A stretch of DNA of 64,000 nt, taken from NCBI RefSeq assembly GCF_017654505.1, contig NC_054553.1, positions 376,001 to 440,000 of the forward strand. The letters run 5' to 3'. Position 1 is the stretch's first letter; each line of letters opens with the position of its first letter. Source of the stretch: Polyodon spathula (lineage: Eukaryota; Chordata; Actinopteri; Acipenseriformes; Polyodontidae). Position numbers and translations under genes: made by a program. The notes beneath the pieces were generated by a model. The model saw only the letters and a program-made list of their open reading frames with translations, did no database searches and was not told where the DNA came from. This document shows positions 14,418-34,900 of this stretch, in pieces.

Positions 14418-14418
<1 letters not shown>
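13065..14418. other. Gene-free DNA upstream of fmr1
   Basis: No exon-like or domain-bearing frame was seen. Short open frames around 13463-13696 and 13685-13939 show no recognisable product. Confidence 0.5.
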
Positions 14419-14476
<58 letters not shown>

Positions 14477-14520
14477 ATAATAATATAATAATAATAATAA
14501 TAATAATAAAATTATTATTA
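14419..14520. repeat. (TTA)n then (ATA)n self-complementary repeat
   Basis: A TTA/ATT run of about 55 bp is followed directly by an ATA/TAA run and a further ATT run, so the two arms are complementary and could form a long AT hairpin about 900 bp upstream of the fmr1 start codon. The Leu/Tyr/Asn-rich frame across it is an artefact. Confidence 0.9.
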
Positions 14521-14819
14521 GACCTAGGTAATTAACTTTTGTCTCACATAAACCAGAGTCTTTCTTGTGCTGCCGGCACATATACAGATTTATCTCTAGT
14601 AATAGCATCCTTCTACAACTTTTTTTTTTTTTTTTAATAGCCTCAGAACCGCCCAGTTAGTGCATACAAACAAACAAACATTAAACTGCGAATGAAGGCA
14701 AAGCTTTTTTTATATGACTGTGATGCTTTACTCGCATCAGCCACAAGGAACCCTCAAGGCTGCTGGTAAGCGCTGCATTGTAAAGACTAAAGAGTATTGA
14801 TCGAAAAAAAAAAAAGATG

Positions 14820-15430
14820 AACGCAGACTCCCGATACAATACAGAACGGCTTGCCACTGAATGGCTTGTGTTATAATGCGTTCAGCTCGATGCGGGGAGT
14901 CTTTGCAGGACCACACCCAACTCAAAACGCCGAATCGATTGCCATAGCAACCTTCTCACGTCCCGTTATCTCTCACGATCAAGACCCGTCCTTCTAACTG
15001 GCTAATTCCTGAGGACAGCCTTTCGAATTACGTTATACGGTTGGTTATTGGCATTGTCAGTCTCAGGGGTTGAGAGTAGAGGCGTCGAAACTGTTTTCAT
15101 TGTGGCTCAAATATAATAGTCTGTGTAGGTTATCAACAATAGCACAGAGAGCCAGGATGGCCGGCACAAGGCTGTAGTGTCGCCTGCTACCTCGCAGTGT
15201 GACAGGGGCGAGGAGGGAGGCTCCACACCGACCCCTCCCGAGCAGCTGGTGAGCGCTGTGCGGAGACGGGATATGTGGCTTTCACTTTCTCTTCTTCAGA
15301 AAGCTTAGGGAAAAGGCTGATCGGGGTTGCCGCTGTAATAGGAGGCAGTGCCGAGGAAAAAGGGGTGGGTGTTTCCAGGGATATCAGCAACGTACTCGAC
15401 TCTTTTTTTTATGTTTTTATGGCAACAGTC
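14820..15430 (+). promoter_or_regulatory. Probable fmr1 promoter and 5' leader
   Basis: This stretch before the fmr1 start codon is visibly richer in CpG than the flanks. It contains an RFX/X-box-like palindrome (14938-14952) and an inverted CCAAT box (attgg, 15047-15051). I see no TATA box and cannot fix the transcription start. Mammalian FMR1 has a CpG-island, TATA-less promoter. No CGG repeat is present. The main frame is open without a stop from 15203, with an in-frame ATG at 15419 in poor context (T at -3). Two short upstream ORFs, 15273-15308 and 15411-15443, could attenuate translation; the second overlaps the main ATG. Confidence 0.6.
14938..14952. promoter_or_regulatory. X-box-like RFX site
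   Basis: attgccatagcaacc is a near-perfect inverted repeat matching the RFX-family consensus GTTGCCATGGCAAC. It lies about 480 bp upstream of the fmr1 start codon, in the CpG-richer promoter region. Function is inferred from the motif only. Confidence 0.45.
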
Positions 15431-25052
<9,622 letters not shown>

Positions 25053-27567
25053 AGGCTCTGATCTGTGTCACATGTTCTGTAATGTTTCATTAATCCAGAA
25101 GCTTCTTCATTAGAGAAAGGTGTTAGGCCAAAGAGATTTGGATCAGTAGGGCTGAGGCAAGACATGAAATAAGCACACTGTTTAATTGTGTTTAAAAATT
25201 TAATGACTTCTTGCAGCAGGTACAGAGGGTGAGTTTGTTTTTGTGTTTTTAGATTTTTTTTTTCTCTGGGATTATAGGGGTGATGCTGCAGAGTTGTATC
25301 AATAAAATACAGCATGTCGGCTTTTATTACCTAAAGCTAAAGTACAAAAAGCATACACTTTTAAATCTGATCATTGTTGTTGTCTGTGCATTGTGTAACT
25401 TCACAAAGCAATTTTACACCTTTTCCACATGTAATTAATTGAGAAGTGCTTATGACACTGTTCATATGCCATGATACTGTTCATCATACTACCACCATGG
25501 CACATGTGTTTCATGTCCTATGTCACCTGTGGTCCACATAGTCTGTTGTGGTGGACTGTGTTACAATGTGATGTAACAGCTGTCGCATCATTTATCAAAA
25601 AGAAGATAAAATCCTGAATGATCTGTGCCTTTTTAATATAGCTTGGGTGGTAACTTTGTTATTGGTGGATGTATAAGTCAGGGAAGAAGAATTAGAAAAC
25701 ACTAATGTAATATACTTGTATGTAGAGAACTTGTTCAACCATAAAACAATCTTTCTTGAAGAGTGCATGCTTTTCATATTTTTTTTTTTTTTTAAACAAA
25801 ATAAAAAAGCATCCATCAAGGCAGCAGAATCTTCTTGTTTTTGCACTGAAGTCTTATAGAATAGTGTTATAAAAAGAGGGAAGGTTTTTTTTTTTGTTTG
25901 TTTTTGCTTTTTTATTTTTTTTCAAGCTGGGGTTCTGTCCTCTTTGGGAGTTAGAAAGGAGAGTTGAGTAATGCTAAAGCAGATCTGCCTCCCAGTGTTA
26001 TGGTTCGGAAGTGATGCACTCAGATGAATGTGTGAAAGTCAGCCGCTAAGCATAAATGATTCCAGTTTATGTCTGAAGTTTTGTCCCAGTTTGTTTCCAA
26101 GGGTGATTGTTGGACGTTTCATAGGAACTGCTTCTTAACTGTATTATCTTGTGTATCAAAATAAAAGCAGCGGGGGAAATGCTATGTAGCTCATCATTCC
26201 TCATTTAAAGGCGTTGTCCTACACTGCTTTTGTGAATGAGGCCCAATTCCCATTACCCCTGGCAGTGTAAGAATGAGTAAAAGTTCAGGATTGCCTGGTT
26301 GTATTGCACCCCTTTAGTGTTTCTCAACAAGAAATTGTTCAGTGGTGCCGGCGTCTCCAGAGCAGGAGGACGGATATATTCAGTTTGGTTCAAATTATTA
26401 ATGGGAGCACTTCTTCCTAGTTGAGTGGGACTGATAATGTGCAGCTGCTTTCGTTGAGCAGCAGTAATGCTGTGAGGTAGGAAGCCTTAAGGTCATTATA
26501 AGATGCACTGTGACATTAAAAGTGATGTTTTATATACTGTATAGAATAACTGCGATTTCTAAATGTAGTCTGGCTTTGGGTTGCACTACGACACTTCACT
26601 TAAAATCCCAATTCTGTGGTTGGAGTTGGTTGATAGCACTTGCCCAGCTCGTAAATACTGCAATGCCACCTGGCATGATTTTCCTCTTGTTTACTAATTT
26701 CTTACTTGGATTTCATGTGCATAAGATTGCTGATTTTTATATAAATGTTTCCAGCATCATAGGGATACAAAACAAATAATAAAAACAAAGTTTTCCTTGT
26801 AGAGTTTTTCGGCACTGGGAAACAATAAATCTAGCCTTTTTATTTAGTGACATGCAGTTTTGTGTTTTTATTTTTAAATACGTTTTACATACCAAAAAAA
26901 TAAACGTTTGTGTAACATCTGCAGCAGCCTATGAGGGAGTAATCTATCTTGAAAGCTGGTATTGTGTTCTCAGTGTGGTTTCAATATTGCGCATGTTCTA
27001 TCTGTGCTCCCACCATTACCCCACATCACCACTTTGTCAGTAACACTGAAGCACAAAAACGATGAAACATTGCAACTGCTACTGTCTCTTGGTGTTGTGC
27101 TGGTATTTTTGGATAATAAAAGCATTCTGGTATTCACAAGTTTAAGGCATGTGAAAATGCTATGTGTAACAATATATTTCTGATTAAGTACTTTCAATGA
27201 ACTTAATCCCGTGAACCTCTCGCGCGTTTACTGCACAGGTCCAGATCTGGGGAAGTAATGTTTTCGAATCTATTTTCAATTTCTGTGTATCCACCAGAAG
27301 TAGTGTAAGATATTTAACATTCTTTAGTATCTCTAGATTCAATGCAATGCACTTGTGTGTTTCAAACCTTGGTATTTATTATTTGTGTTTACCTGATGCA
27401 TCCAAGTGCATAGGAAATCAATACATTTGGGTTTGCTGTATTGCAGTTGCGTACTTTTACTCAGTAATTAAGAGGTGCTATGTTGTAAAGAATATATTTT
27501 GGGCAAATTCAGTGATTGGGCTGCTGAATCCCATGTGTGTCACCAGTTTCGTGTAAAAATAACCCTG

Positions 27568-27568
<1 letters not shown>

Positions 27569-27622
<54 letters not shown>
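27569..27622. repeat. (TTA)n microsatellite
   Basis: Perfect trinucleotide run in the presumed fmr1 3'UTR. Confidence 0.95.
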
Positions 27623-27758
27623 GGATCAGATGCATTAAATAACCATAATTGAAATGTTGCAGCAGACTGCACTGTTTAAAAAGACATCAAATGTCTTCAA
27701 AGTGTTGCCAAACAACCATGTTTTCTAGTTATTTATTTTGGGAATGTATAGTGGAAAT

Positions 27759-27760
27759 GA

Positions 27761-27793
<33 letters not shown>

Positions 27794-27801
27794 TAATAAT
27801 A
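27759..27801. repeat. (AAT)n microsatellite
   Basis: AAT run 140 bp after the TTA run. The two are mutually complementary and could pair in an RNA. Confidence 0.93.
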
Positions 27802-28007
27802 TGTTTCTTGCAACCATTATTGTAGGCTGTTGTTTAAATTTTTTTTTTTTTTTTTTAATTCTGTAGATAATTAACCAAGGTAGATTGGCCTTGTTTGTAG
27901 CTGCACTTGGGGCAATATTTTTCTCTGTACATAGTAGCTGAACCAGATTGCTTTTATGTTGACATCGTTTGGTTATAGTTCAATATATTTTGAATGCAAA
28001 CAGTTTC

Positions 28008-28017
28008 AATAAATAAA
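28008..28017 (+). terminator. Overlapping AATAAA signals, probable distal fmr1 polyadenylation site
   Basis: aataaataaa is followed 10-40 bp later by T/GT-rich sequence, and no recognisable coding sequence follows until the next gene. Confidence 0.55.
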
Positions 28018-28030
28018 GGTTGATCTTCCT

Positions 28031-29850
28031 CTGCTAAGTGAAGTTTATTTTTGGAATACACAAAACCATTACATAATGACAGGGAGAACAGATGCGTTGA
28101 AATGCAGTAGAATAACCCTAACCTTCAATTAGTGTACAGAAGGCATGACATCCCAGTTGAACGCTGTACTGGCAGCAGTGTAGAAAACCTGGACTCGTTC
28201 ACATCATCCTTAAAACTGTATTTACAGCATGGCTATTGATTAGGGAAATGAGGTTTCATTTAATGTGTTTTCTATTTCCAATGTGCGCCTCTCAGGTTTA
28301 AGACACGTGATACTTCTGTGGCAAGTCACAAAACATATTCTTATTGTACTAGTTGAATTGTTATTCAGAACATTTAATACAGAAGCTGTTGAATTGATGT
28401 GAGGCTCTTGATTCTACTGTTAGGATGGATATGTGTGTGTGTGTGGTTATAAAATGTATAGCAGTCATGAAACCACTGTAGCCCAAAGCATACTACTTTG
28501 TATTCTCTCCCCATCTCTTGTAAAGTCACAGTCCCTTTGGTAATAATATTCCAGCAGTTTGAGGGATATTAGTACTCTGAGGGTGGTGGGATTTTATTTT
28601 ATTTTATTGTTTGGTTTTGTTTTACTTGCTAGGTTCCCCGGGGATTATTGCAGGAGAAAACAAAGAATAATTAAAAAATGGCTCTTTTGAAATCCCCCTT
28701 AGCAATTCTACTCATATTAAAAATGTTTAAAAAAATAAATAAATTCCACAACTGCACTATAAACATTTTGTATTGCAAGTTAATTCCAGAGCTGTGAAGA
28801 CCCCGGCTATCTAAGGAATTCTGTCTTGTCTTCCCAGTGGTTTGGATTGTCACGTACTTGTTGGGTTTGGAAACTCTTGTTAAGACCGTGTGCTGCTTCT
28901 GATGTTCAGGCCAGGCCAGACCAGAAAATCCCTTGATTAAAAACATTAATTCCAATCCCTGGGTTCTCGTGCCTTAATAAAGTAGCACTGCATTGCAAGG
29001 GCTATAGATGTAATGCATATGTGTATACAGTAGTTACTGAAAGTGCGAAATGGATGGTGCAGTTTGAAAGTCACAATGTAACTTATGATGTCACAATGCA
29101 ATTTTATGATGTAAATCGCATGCACTGTACATGGCTATTTTTAGATGTGTTTTACATGTATTGGATGTGATTGTAAATTTAAAAACAGTAATTTCATGAT
29201 TAGTTCATGGCTTTCATTACTAACCCATGATATTCTGGTCACTATTCACATTTTCAAATAAAGACGTATTTTACAAGTCAATAAATGGCCTTTTGTTACA
29301 GTATAAATATGCGCTTAATGCCAAACACTGGATAATTAAAACAGGTAAGTTATCAATACTGCAGTATAGAGTTCAAATATATTTTCATGTAGTAGTAGTA
29401 GTAATATTATTTATCACTTTTGTATTATGTATCTTATCTTCCATGCAGAGACTGACAATGTACCGGTAGTTTTAAAAAGGTGTACAGCAAGCCATATGTA
29501 AGTAGTAATGAATGTGCTTCTTCAGTCTGTGGCACTTTCACAGTCACCACAGGCTCTGATTGTTCCTATTGAGAAATAAGTAATCTACAGTATGTGTGGG
29601 TACAGTGCTGTTTGCCGCACAGTTGATTGGAAACAGGCACATTTGTTTTCTGCAGACCTGGCCGGTACTTCATACAGGTACGGTATTACACAGTCAATTT
29701 AACATGTTCAGAAACTGGAAGAAAGACTTGAAATGGTTGCAGCATAGGAATAGAATTGGGCACACAGTAGAATATGGAGGTGGGTTTATAAAGGTTAACG
29801 GTACATCACCCTGTTTGAGTCGAAAGTGTGTTTGTTCAATTTGTCTTGCA
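28031..29850. other. Intergenic gap between fmr1 and fmr1nb
   Basis: No exon was confidently recognised. It presumably holds the fmr1nb promoter and perhaps an upstream fmr1nb exon, since the first recognised coding exon is preceded by an acceptor-like sequence at 29840-29851. Confidence 0.5.
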
Positions 29851-29868
29851 GGAAGGAGAAAGCCGAAG

Positions 29869-31824
29869 ATGTCAACAAACCAACGAAAACAAAGTTTAGT
29901 TTTGAGCATTTATGTGTGTAGCCTGTGGATTTTATGTGGTGAGTTCCAGAATTGTTTTAAGTTTGAATTTTAACTAAAAGGTTGTACGTTTACTTGGCAA
30001 ACGGTGTTCATCAGTAATCATGATGTGGAATGTTTGGAAAGTTCAGCACAGAGATGGAATCCTGGATCTGGAGAGTACCTCCATTCCAGCAGGGTCCTGG
30101 AATCCTGCATCTGGAGACTACCTCCATTGCAGTAGGATCCTGTTGTTTTACTCCTATATTGCAGCAGGACTCAATTGTTTCCAGTATACAACTTCTAGGT
30201 TCTTCAGCAATGTTACTGAAACAGAAAAACCATTTTGCTTTAGCTTCATGTGGTTTCTGTATTTCTAAATCATGTTTTAAATCCATGCCCTAACCTGGAC
30301 AGCTGTCTTTCATCATTGCTCCCGTTTTGCACTTCTCAGGTGTGATCTCTTACCAGTTCCTCTCCAGTTACTTTAAGAAACAGCTGCACCCAGCAGACTC
30401 AACGCATGCCAGAGTCACCAGAGGAGATCCTTTCTCAGATTTCTTTAATCCAAAGAGTAAGAACAAAGGTTTTCTTTTTTTCTTACTCGATCTAAACTGC
30501 ATATATTGTATTGCTTTACTGATAGCTGGCAAGCATCTGTTTTTTGCTGACTTCCTTTTATACTGTCAGATTTTGCAGTTGTTTTCTCCAATACTGTCCG
30601 ATTGTTGTCTGAATGCCCACAGTGTCTCGGATTTCCTCTGTACCTTTAGATAATACTAAAGTTTATCCATCTCCTTCACCTTCTTATAGTTTGTAATCCC
30701 AAGCACCCAGATCGGAAATTCTGCCCAAATGCAGCAGAAGAAAGAAACAAGACTATCTGTGCTGGCCAGGGGTGCTGCCCTGGTCCTGATTATTGCTACA
30801 GCCTAATTCCAGACAGTAAGAACCAATTCCACAAAACCACCACCTGATTGGAGAGGTACAGGGTATTGGATTCAGCTTGGCACTGACGAACACGACATTG
30901 ATCTCCACTCACCATGTGCTCTGTGTTTGCCAGCTGTCTGCTCCAATATTACTTTTCTCTCCTGTACTGTAGGTGGGCAGCGAGCAATGCGAGTGTTCGG
31001 ATTCTCAATTGGCGGAGTGGTGCTTCTGACTCTGTTTCCCATTGTGTGCTGCAGAATACTGCAAGGCAGGTGTGTGTAAAGATTAACGTCACCACCGGTT
31101 CTCTTGTTTGCATATATTGTTAGAAAAAGTAAACGATGGGCTTATTTTATAGAAATGTGCCGTTAATTCAGATCGGCCTCAATCCTTTTTGGCTCTCAGC
31201 TTTGAAGACCTCTGCATTAGAACAGGGGACTCTGGATGCAAACTAAAGCACTTACCTGAGCAACCCCTACAACCAGTATCTGACATCTGTACCTCACCTG
31301 CTGACCCCATGCCTACACCGGCAGTGCAATCCCTATATTAGCATGTCTCTGTAAGATGAACTCCTGGATTCCTGATTGCACCATTCAGGGTGTTCATTTT
31401 TCTCCGTTTTGTAACGTGTTTCAGCAAAGCCTCCAATATACTGCGCCAGGAAAACAAGGACGTAAAAGCAGCCAGGCAGAAGGCGAAGGAGCCCGACGAA
31501 AACATCGGCAGCTTTGTGTTGGACCTGCTGAAGGAGGAACAAGGTGAGGGTGTGACACACTGCACTGCAACACACAGTGAACAAAGCCACATTGCACTGC
31601 AACCCACAGTGAAGAAACCCACACTGCATCGCAACCCACAGTGAAGAAACCCACACTGCAACACTTGCTGTACTCGTATGTCTGGGGTATTCGGCTACAG
31701 AGAATTCTGTTAGGTGAATTTAAATGAAAACATTTCAAAATGAACTTTTCACACATTTATGTTATTCTATTTCTTTTTCCCAGGTAACAATGGAAGTGAA
31801 TCTTCAGGCTCTGGCTGCAGTTGA
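29869..31824 (+). CDS. fmr1nb: FMR1 neighbour protein orthologue: two-TM protein with trefoil-like domain, six exons
   Basis: Exons 29869-29938, 30340-30456, 30690-30815, 30973-31069, 31425-31543 and 31784-31824 join through GT-AG introns into 189 codons. First membrane segment at residues 9-31 (LVLSIYVCSLWILC...), second at 112-134 (VFGFSIGGVVLLTLFPIVCC). Between them is a cysteine domain C64-x9-C74-x11-C86-x4-CC92-x5-C98, the six-cysteine pattern of a P-type (trefoil) domain, with an N-glycosylation sequon at N82KT. The C-terminus is a charged helix-prone tail ending GSGCS. Human FMR1NB has the same plan: short basic N-terminus, membrane segment, N-F-F-F-P before the first trefoil cysteine (here D-F-F-N-P), then a second membrane segment. 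It also sits immediately downstream of FMR1 in the same orientation. Function is poorly known; the mammalian gene is testis-enriched and reported as a cancer/testis antigen. The true N-terminus is uncertain because the frame stays open upstream to an acceptor-like site. Confidence 0.88.
30056..30141. repeat. 43-bp tandem duplication in fmr1nb intron 1
   Basis: ggaatcctg(g/c)atctggaga starts at 30056 and 30099. A third fragment begins near 30135. Confidence 0.75.
31556..31664. repeat. About 31-bp tandem repeat in the last fmr1nb intron
   Basis: Imperfect units of cactgcaacccacagtgaag are repeated three to four times, starting a dozen bases after the donor at 31544. Long minus-strand frames through it are artefacts. 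Confidence 0.8.
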
Positions 31825-31909
31825 TCCGCAAGGTGTCGGATGCGTTGTGAAAGAGCAGTGTTTTTATATTTCCACTAACTCCCCTTCATGTGTTCCACAG
31901 TGAACTATT

Positions 31910-31915
31910 AATAAA
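31910..31915 (+). terminator. fmr1nb polyadenylation signal
   Basis: AATAAA lies 86 bp after the fmr1nb stop codon, the first canonical signal downstream. Confidence 0.65.
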
Positions 31916-31920
31916 GGGTT

Positions 31921-34900
31921 AAAGCTACAGGTGTATGCGTAGATCTACTTGTTTGCTGAGGGCTCTGTGGGGATCTGATGTGTTGAGCTGCTTCATTAAT
32001 CACTGCGTTCGGACCGTGCACTTGTCATTTTCCGCAAACTAAAGAGTGCCTGCATAATTGCTGTCACAGTATATCATATACAATCCCTGTTGAGGCGCCT
32101 GTCTTCACTGTGCCGTACTGTTTGAAGAGAAAGACTGCCGGAGTTCCACAGGGTGTGTTGTTACGAGCCCTTCCTTCACCTGTAGTTAATTCAGACACTC
32201 AAAGGCTCACAGTGATGTTGTTCTTGCTCTGCTTGTGCAGAACCCTTCTACAGCTCTGTAAAGCCCTTTCATTCGCAGCAGAGCGTCGCTGCATCACAAT
32301 TGAAATGTATTTTACTTTAAACACAGTTATTAAAGGATAAAAGCTTTTATTTATTTTTTTATCGACATTGCCCCATGCATGCGAAGTCTCTCAGCTGTTT
32401 CAATCGCATTTTGTTCTGCTCCTCCAAGCAGCTTGCAATTGCATTTACTGAATACCCAAAGCAGAGAAATAAATCAACTGCAAATAGATTAAAACAGGAG
32501 CAGTGAAGATTAAGTGCTGCCTCGCAAATACACATTTTGGTACAACTGAAGGGAATAATGTTCAGTCTGCTGAGTGCAAAAGAGGACCTGAATTTTCCAT
32601 TTTCAATTACTTTTCTGTGGTTTACCAACCTGCAGATGTCCAGTATGAAGGGGCACACAAGGGAAGCTGTCAGTAAGTTCCTAGCAGGGATATACGTGTT
32701 TCTTACTGTACAAATCACAGGGGGCAGAACCATGAAGAAAAGGAGGTCCCCATGGCCTAGGCCCACAACATGTAGAACAGCATCCTGGAAAACAAACCCA
32801 TTCTGTGTCTCATTAAAACCAGCATCGCTGCACTGTCCTCAGACCATGCCTCTTTGCAAGCCTGTACCCCACACTGTGATAGCCTGCAGTGTCCTCAGAC
32901 CATGCCTCTTTGCAAGCCCCTGCCCCGCACTGTGATAGCCTGCAGTGTCCTCGGACCATGTCTCATTGCAAGCCCCTGCTGCACTGTGATAGCCTGCAGT
33001 GTGTTATTATGTTCATTGATTAATGATTCATGCATATCAGAATTGTGCTCCGTACTGTGCCATGCCTGTAGTGTATTAAGAATTCAAAAGAGCATGATGG
33101 AAACACAGGTTTCAAATTGATGCAATTGAGTAGGTTGGCCACTGGGTGGCACCCTTGTAAAGATATTGCAAGAGCAAGATACAGTACAGAGAGCCATGCA
33201 GGCTGTACAGATGGTGCAGTGATCTTCCTCCTCACGTCCTAATCTCTTTGAATGGAGCCGTAGTGGTTCCTGCCTGACCTCTGCATACTGATCCAAGCCA
33301 ATTAAGCCCAGGAAAAACTCAAACCCTTCCTGTGCCGGTCTGTTTGTGATGCAGAAGCAAAGCTGTCGTTCCTATATTCCAGAGCCTTGATTTGGGTCTT
33401 GCAGCAGCGGGGAGTTTAAGATGTGTGTGCCCTGTGCTTTACCAGTCACTAATACTATGACTCACTCCTGTGAATACACACGACTACAATCTGTCTGCCT
33501 TCCCCAGAGCTGAGCCTTATAGTCTCCAGTGTAATGGATGTATAGGAAATTGACGGCAGAACTTAAAACTGTGCCTCTAGTAACATTTAATTAGAATATG
33601 TAGTGACAGCCGTACTTCAGTTCAGTCACTAACTCTGTTATTAGTCAGTGTACGTTTACTTCTATAACAGATGGTCATTTTAAAGATATATTTTGGTATA
33701 AACTAGCTGGGTATATATTGTAGGCAAGTCTGTTCACCCCTTGTGTTTTATATTGTGATTGGAAATCTTTTCGCAGTTTTATTGGGGTATGTTTATATTA
33801 TTGGTAAAGTACAAGCTCTATTTAAACGTGACCCTGAAGCACATTTAGAAATGTTGCCATGGTTTAGATGTCGCACAGTGATGTCCAAATACGTGAGGGT
33901 TGAAGTGCTTCTTATTTTGAGCATGCGACACAAAAGAAGACAACAAAAGTCATTAAAGATCTGGCTGCGCTTGTAATCAACCCAGCAACACGACATGTAC
34001 TCCAAACGCAGCTCGCTTTTCCAAATCTTCCGATTTGAAGAAACAGCACTCCTTCCTTTTTTCTTTCAGATTGCTCACTCTGCGCTGCTGTTCCTGGAAA
34101 CACTCTGTCTCAGTCTCCCTCGCTCTCCCCAGACATTCATCTTCGTGTCGCCCCTGTCAGCCTCCCAGCCCCCTCTGGAACTCTGAACTCTGGAGGAGGA
34201 TAGAGCCATGCTATTGGTGGTAAAGATAATGCTGACCAACACCCCGACCTTCATCACAGGGCAGTGCACGTGTGACAGCTCCTACTTTCATCAATCCCGT
34301 ATGTTCAGGGATGTTATCTTTCTGAATACATAAGCCCTTGTTGGACTGCCTGATGATGCTATCAGCTCACCTGCAGAGTCTACGAGCAAAACAAAATTTA
34401 AGCCACAGTTACAGATGAAATACCTTCTGCTACTAACACTGTGATTCCCTCACTCATCTATCACAGAGACTCGGACACTAGTGCACCTGGTCACTGATTC
34501 TGCAAGTACTGGATATACACCACTGCCACCTGCTGAACACTAATCAGTATCTTCCTGTGCCTGTTGGGCTTTGTTTTGTGTGCAATTGCGTAATCGTTTT
34601 TTAAAAAAAAATTAAATTAAAATAAAATAATCTAAAGGTTTGAATTAAGTGTGGAATAACAGTAAATAATGTACATCTGAAGTACAGACTCCTGCTTCTA
34701 AACCAATTCTATTTTAACATTCTAAAGATGTTCACAGCCTTTGTTTGCCCAGGTGCCCTGGCTGTAAATCCACATGGGGACGGTGCTTTTGGAAATTAAA
34801 AGGATATTTTGTGGTACGTGTCATTACTACCGTACCTCTACAAGCAAATCTGTTCCTACTGGAATGAATCAAGCTGGAGGAACACGTCTGTATTTATTAA

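Larger units (their letters stand above)
25053..28030 (+). other. fmr1 3' untranslated region (inferred extent)
   Basis: No other gene begins before about 29850. The stretch is T-rich with several AATAAA signals: 25301, 26160, 26824 and overlapping signals at 28008-28017. The last pair is followed by a GT/T-rich stretch and is the best candidate for the distal end. A long 3'UTR is expected, since that of human FMR1 exceeds 2 kb. TTTGCAC at 25840-25846 matches the miR-19 seed site, and ATT/TTA microsatellites lie at 27569-27622 and 27759-27801. The extent is inferred, with no transcript evidence. Confidence 0.6.

Noticed and set aside
31333..31756. Minus-strand frames of about 110 codons
   Set aside because: Antisense to fmr1nb exon 5 and the adjacent tandem repeat; cysteine-rich only because of the repeat.
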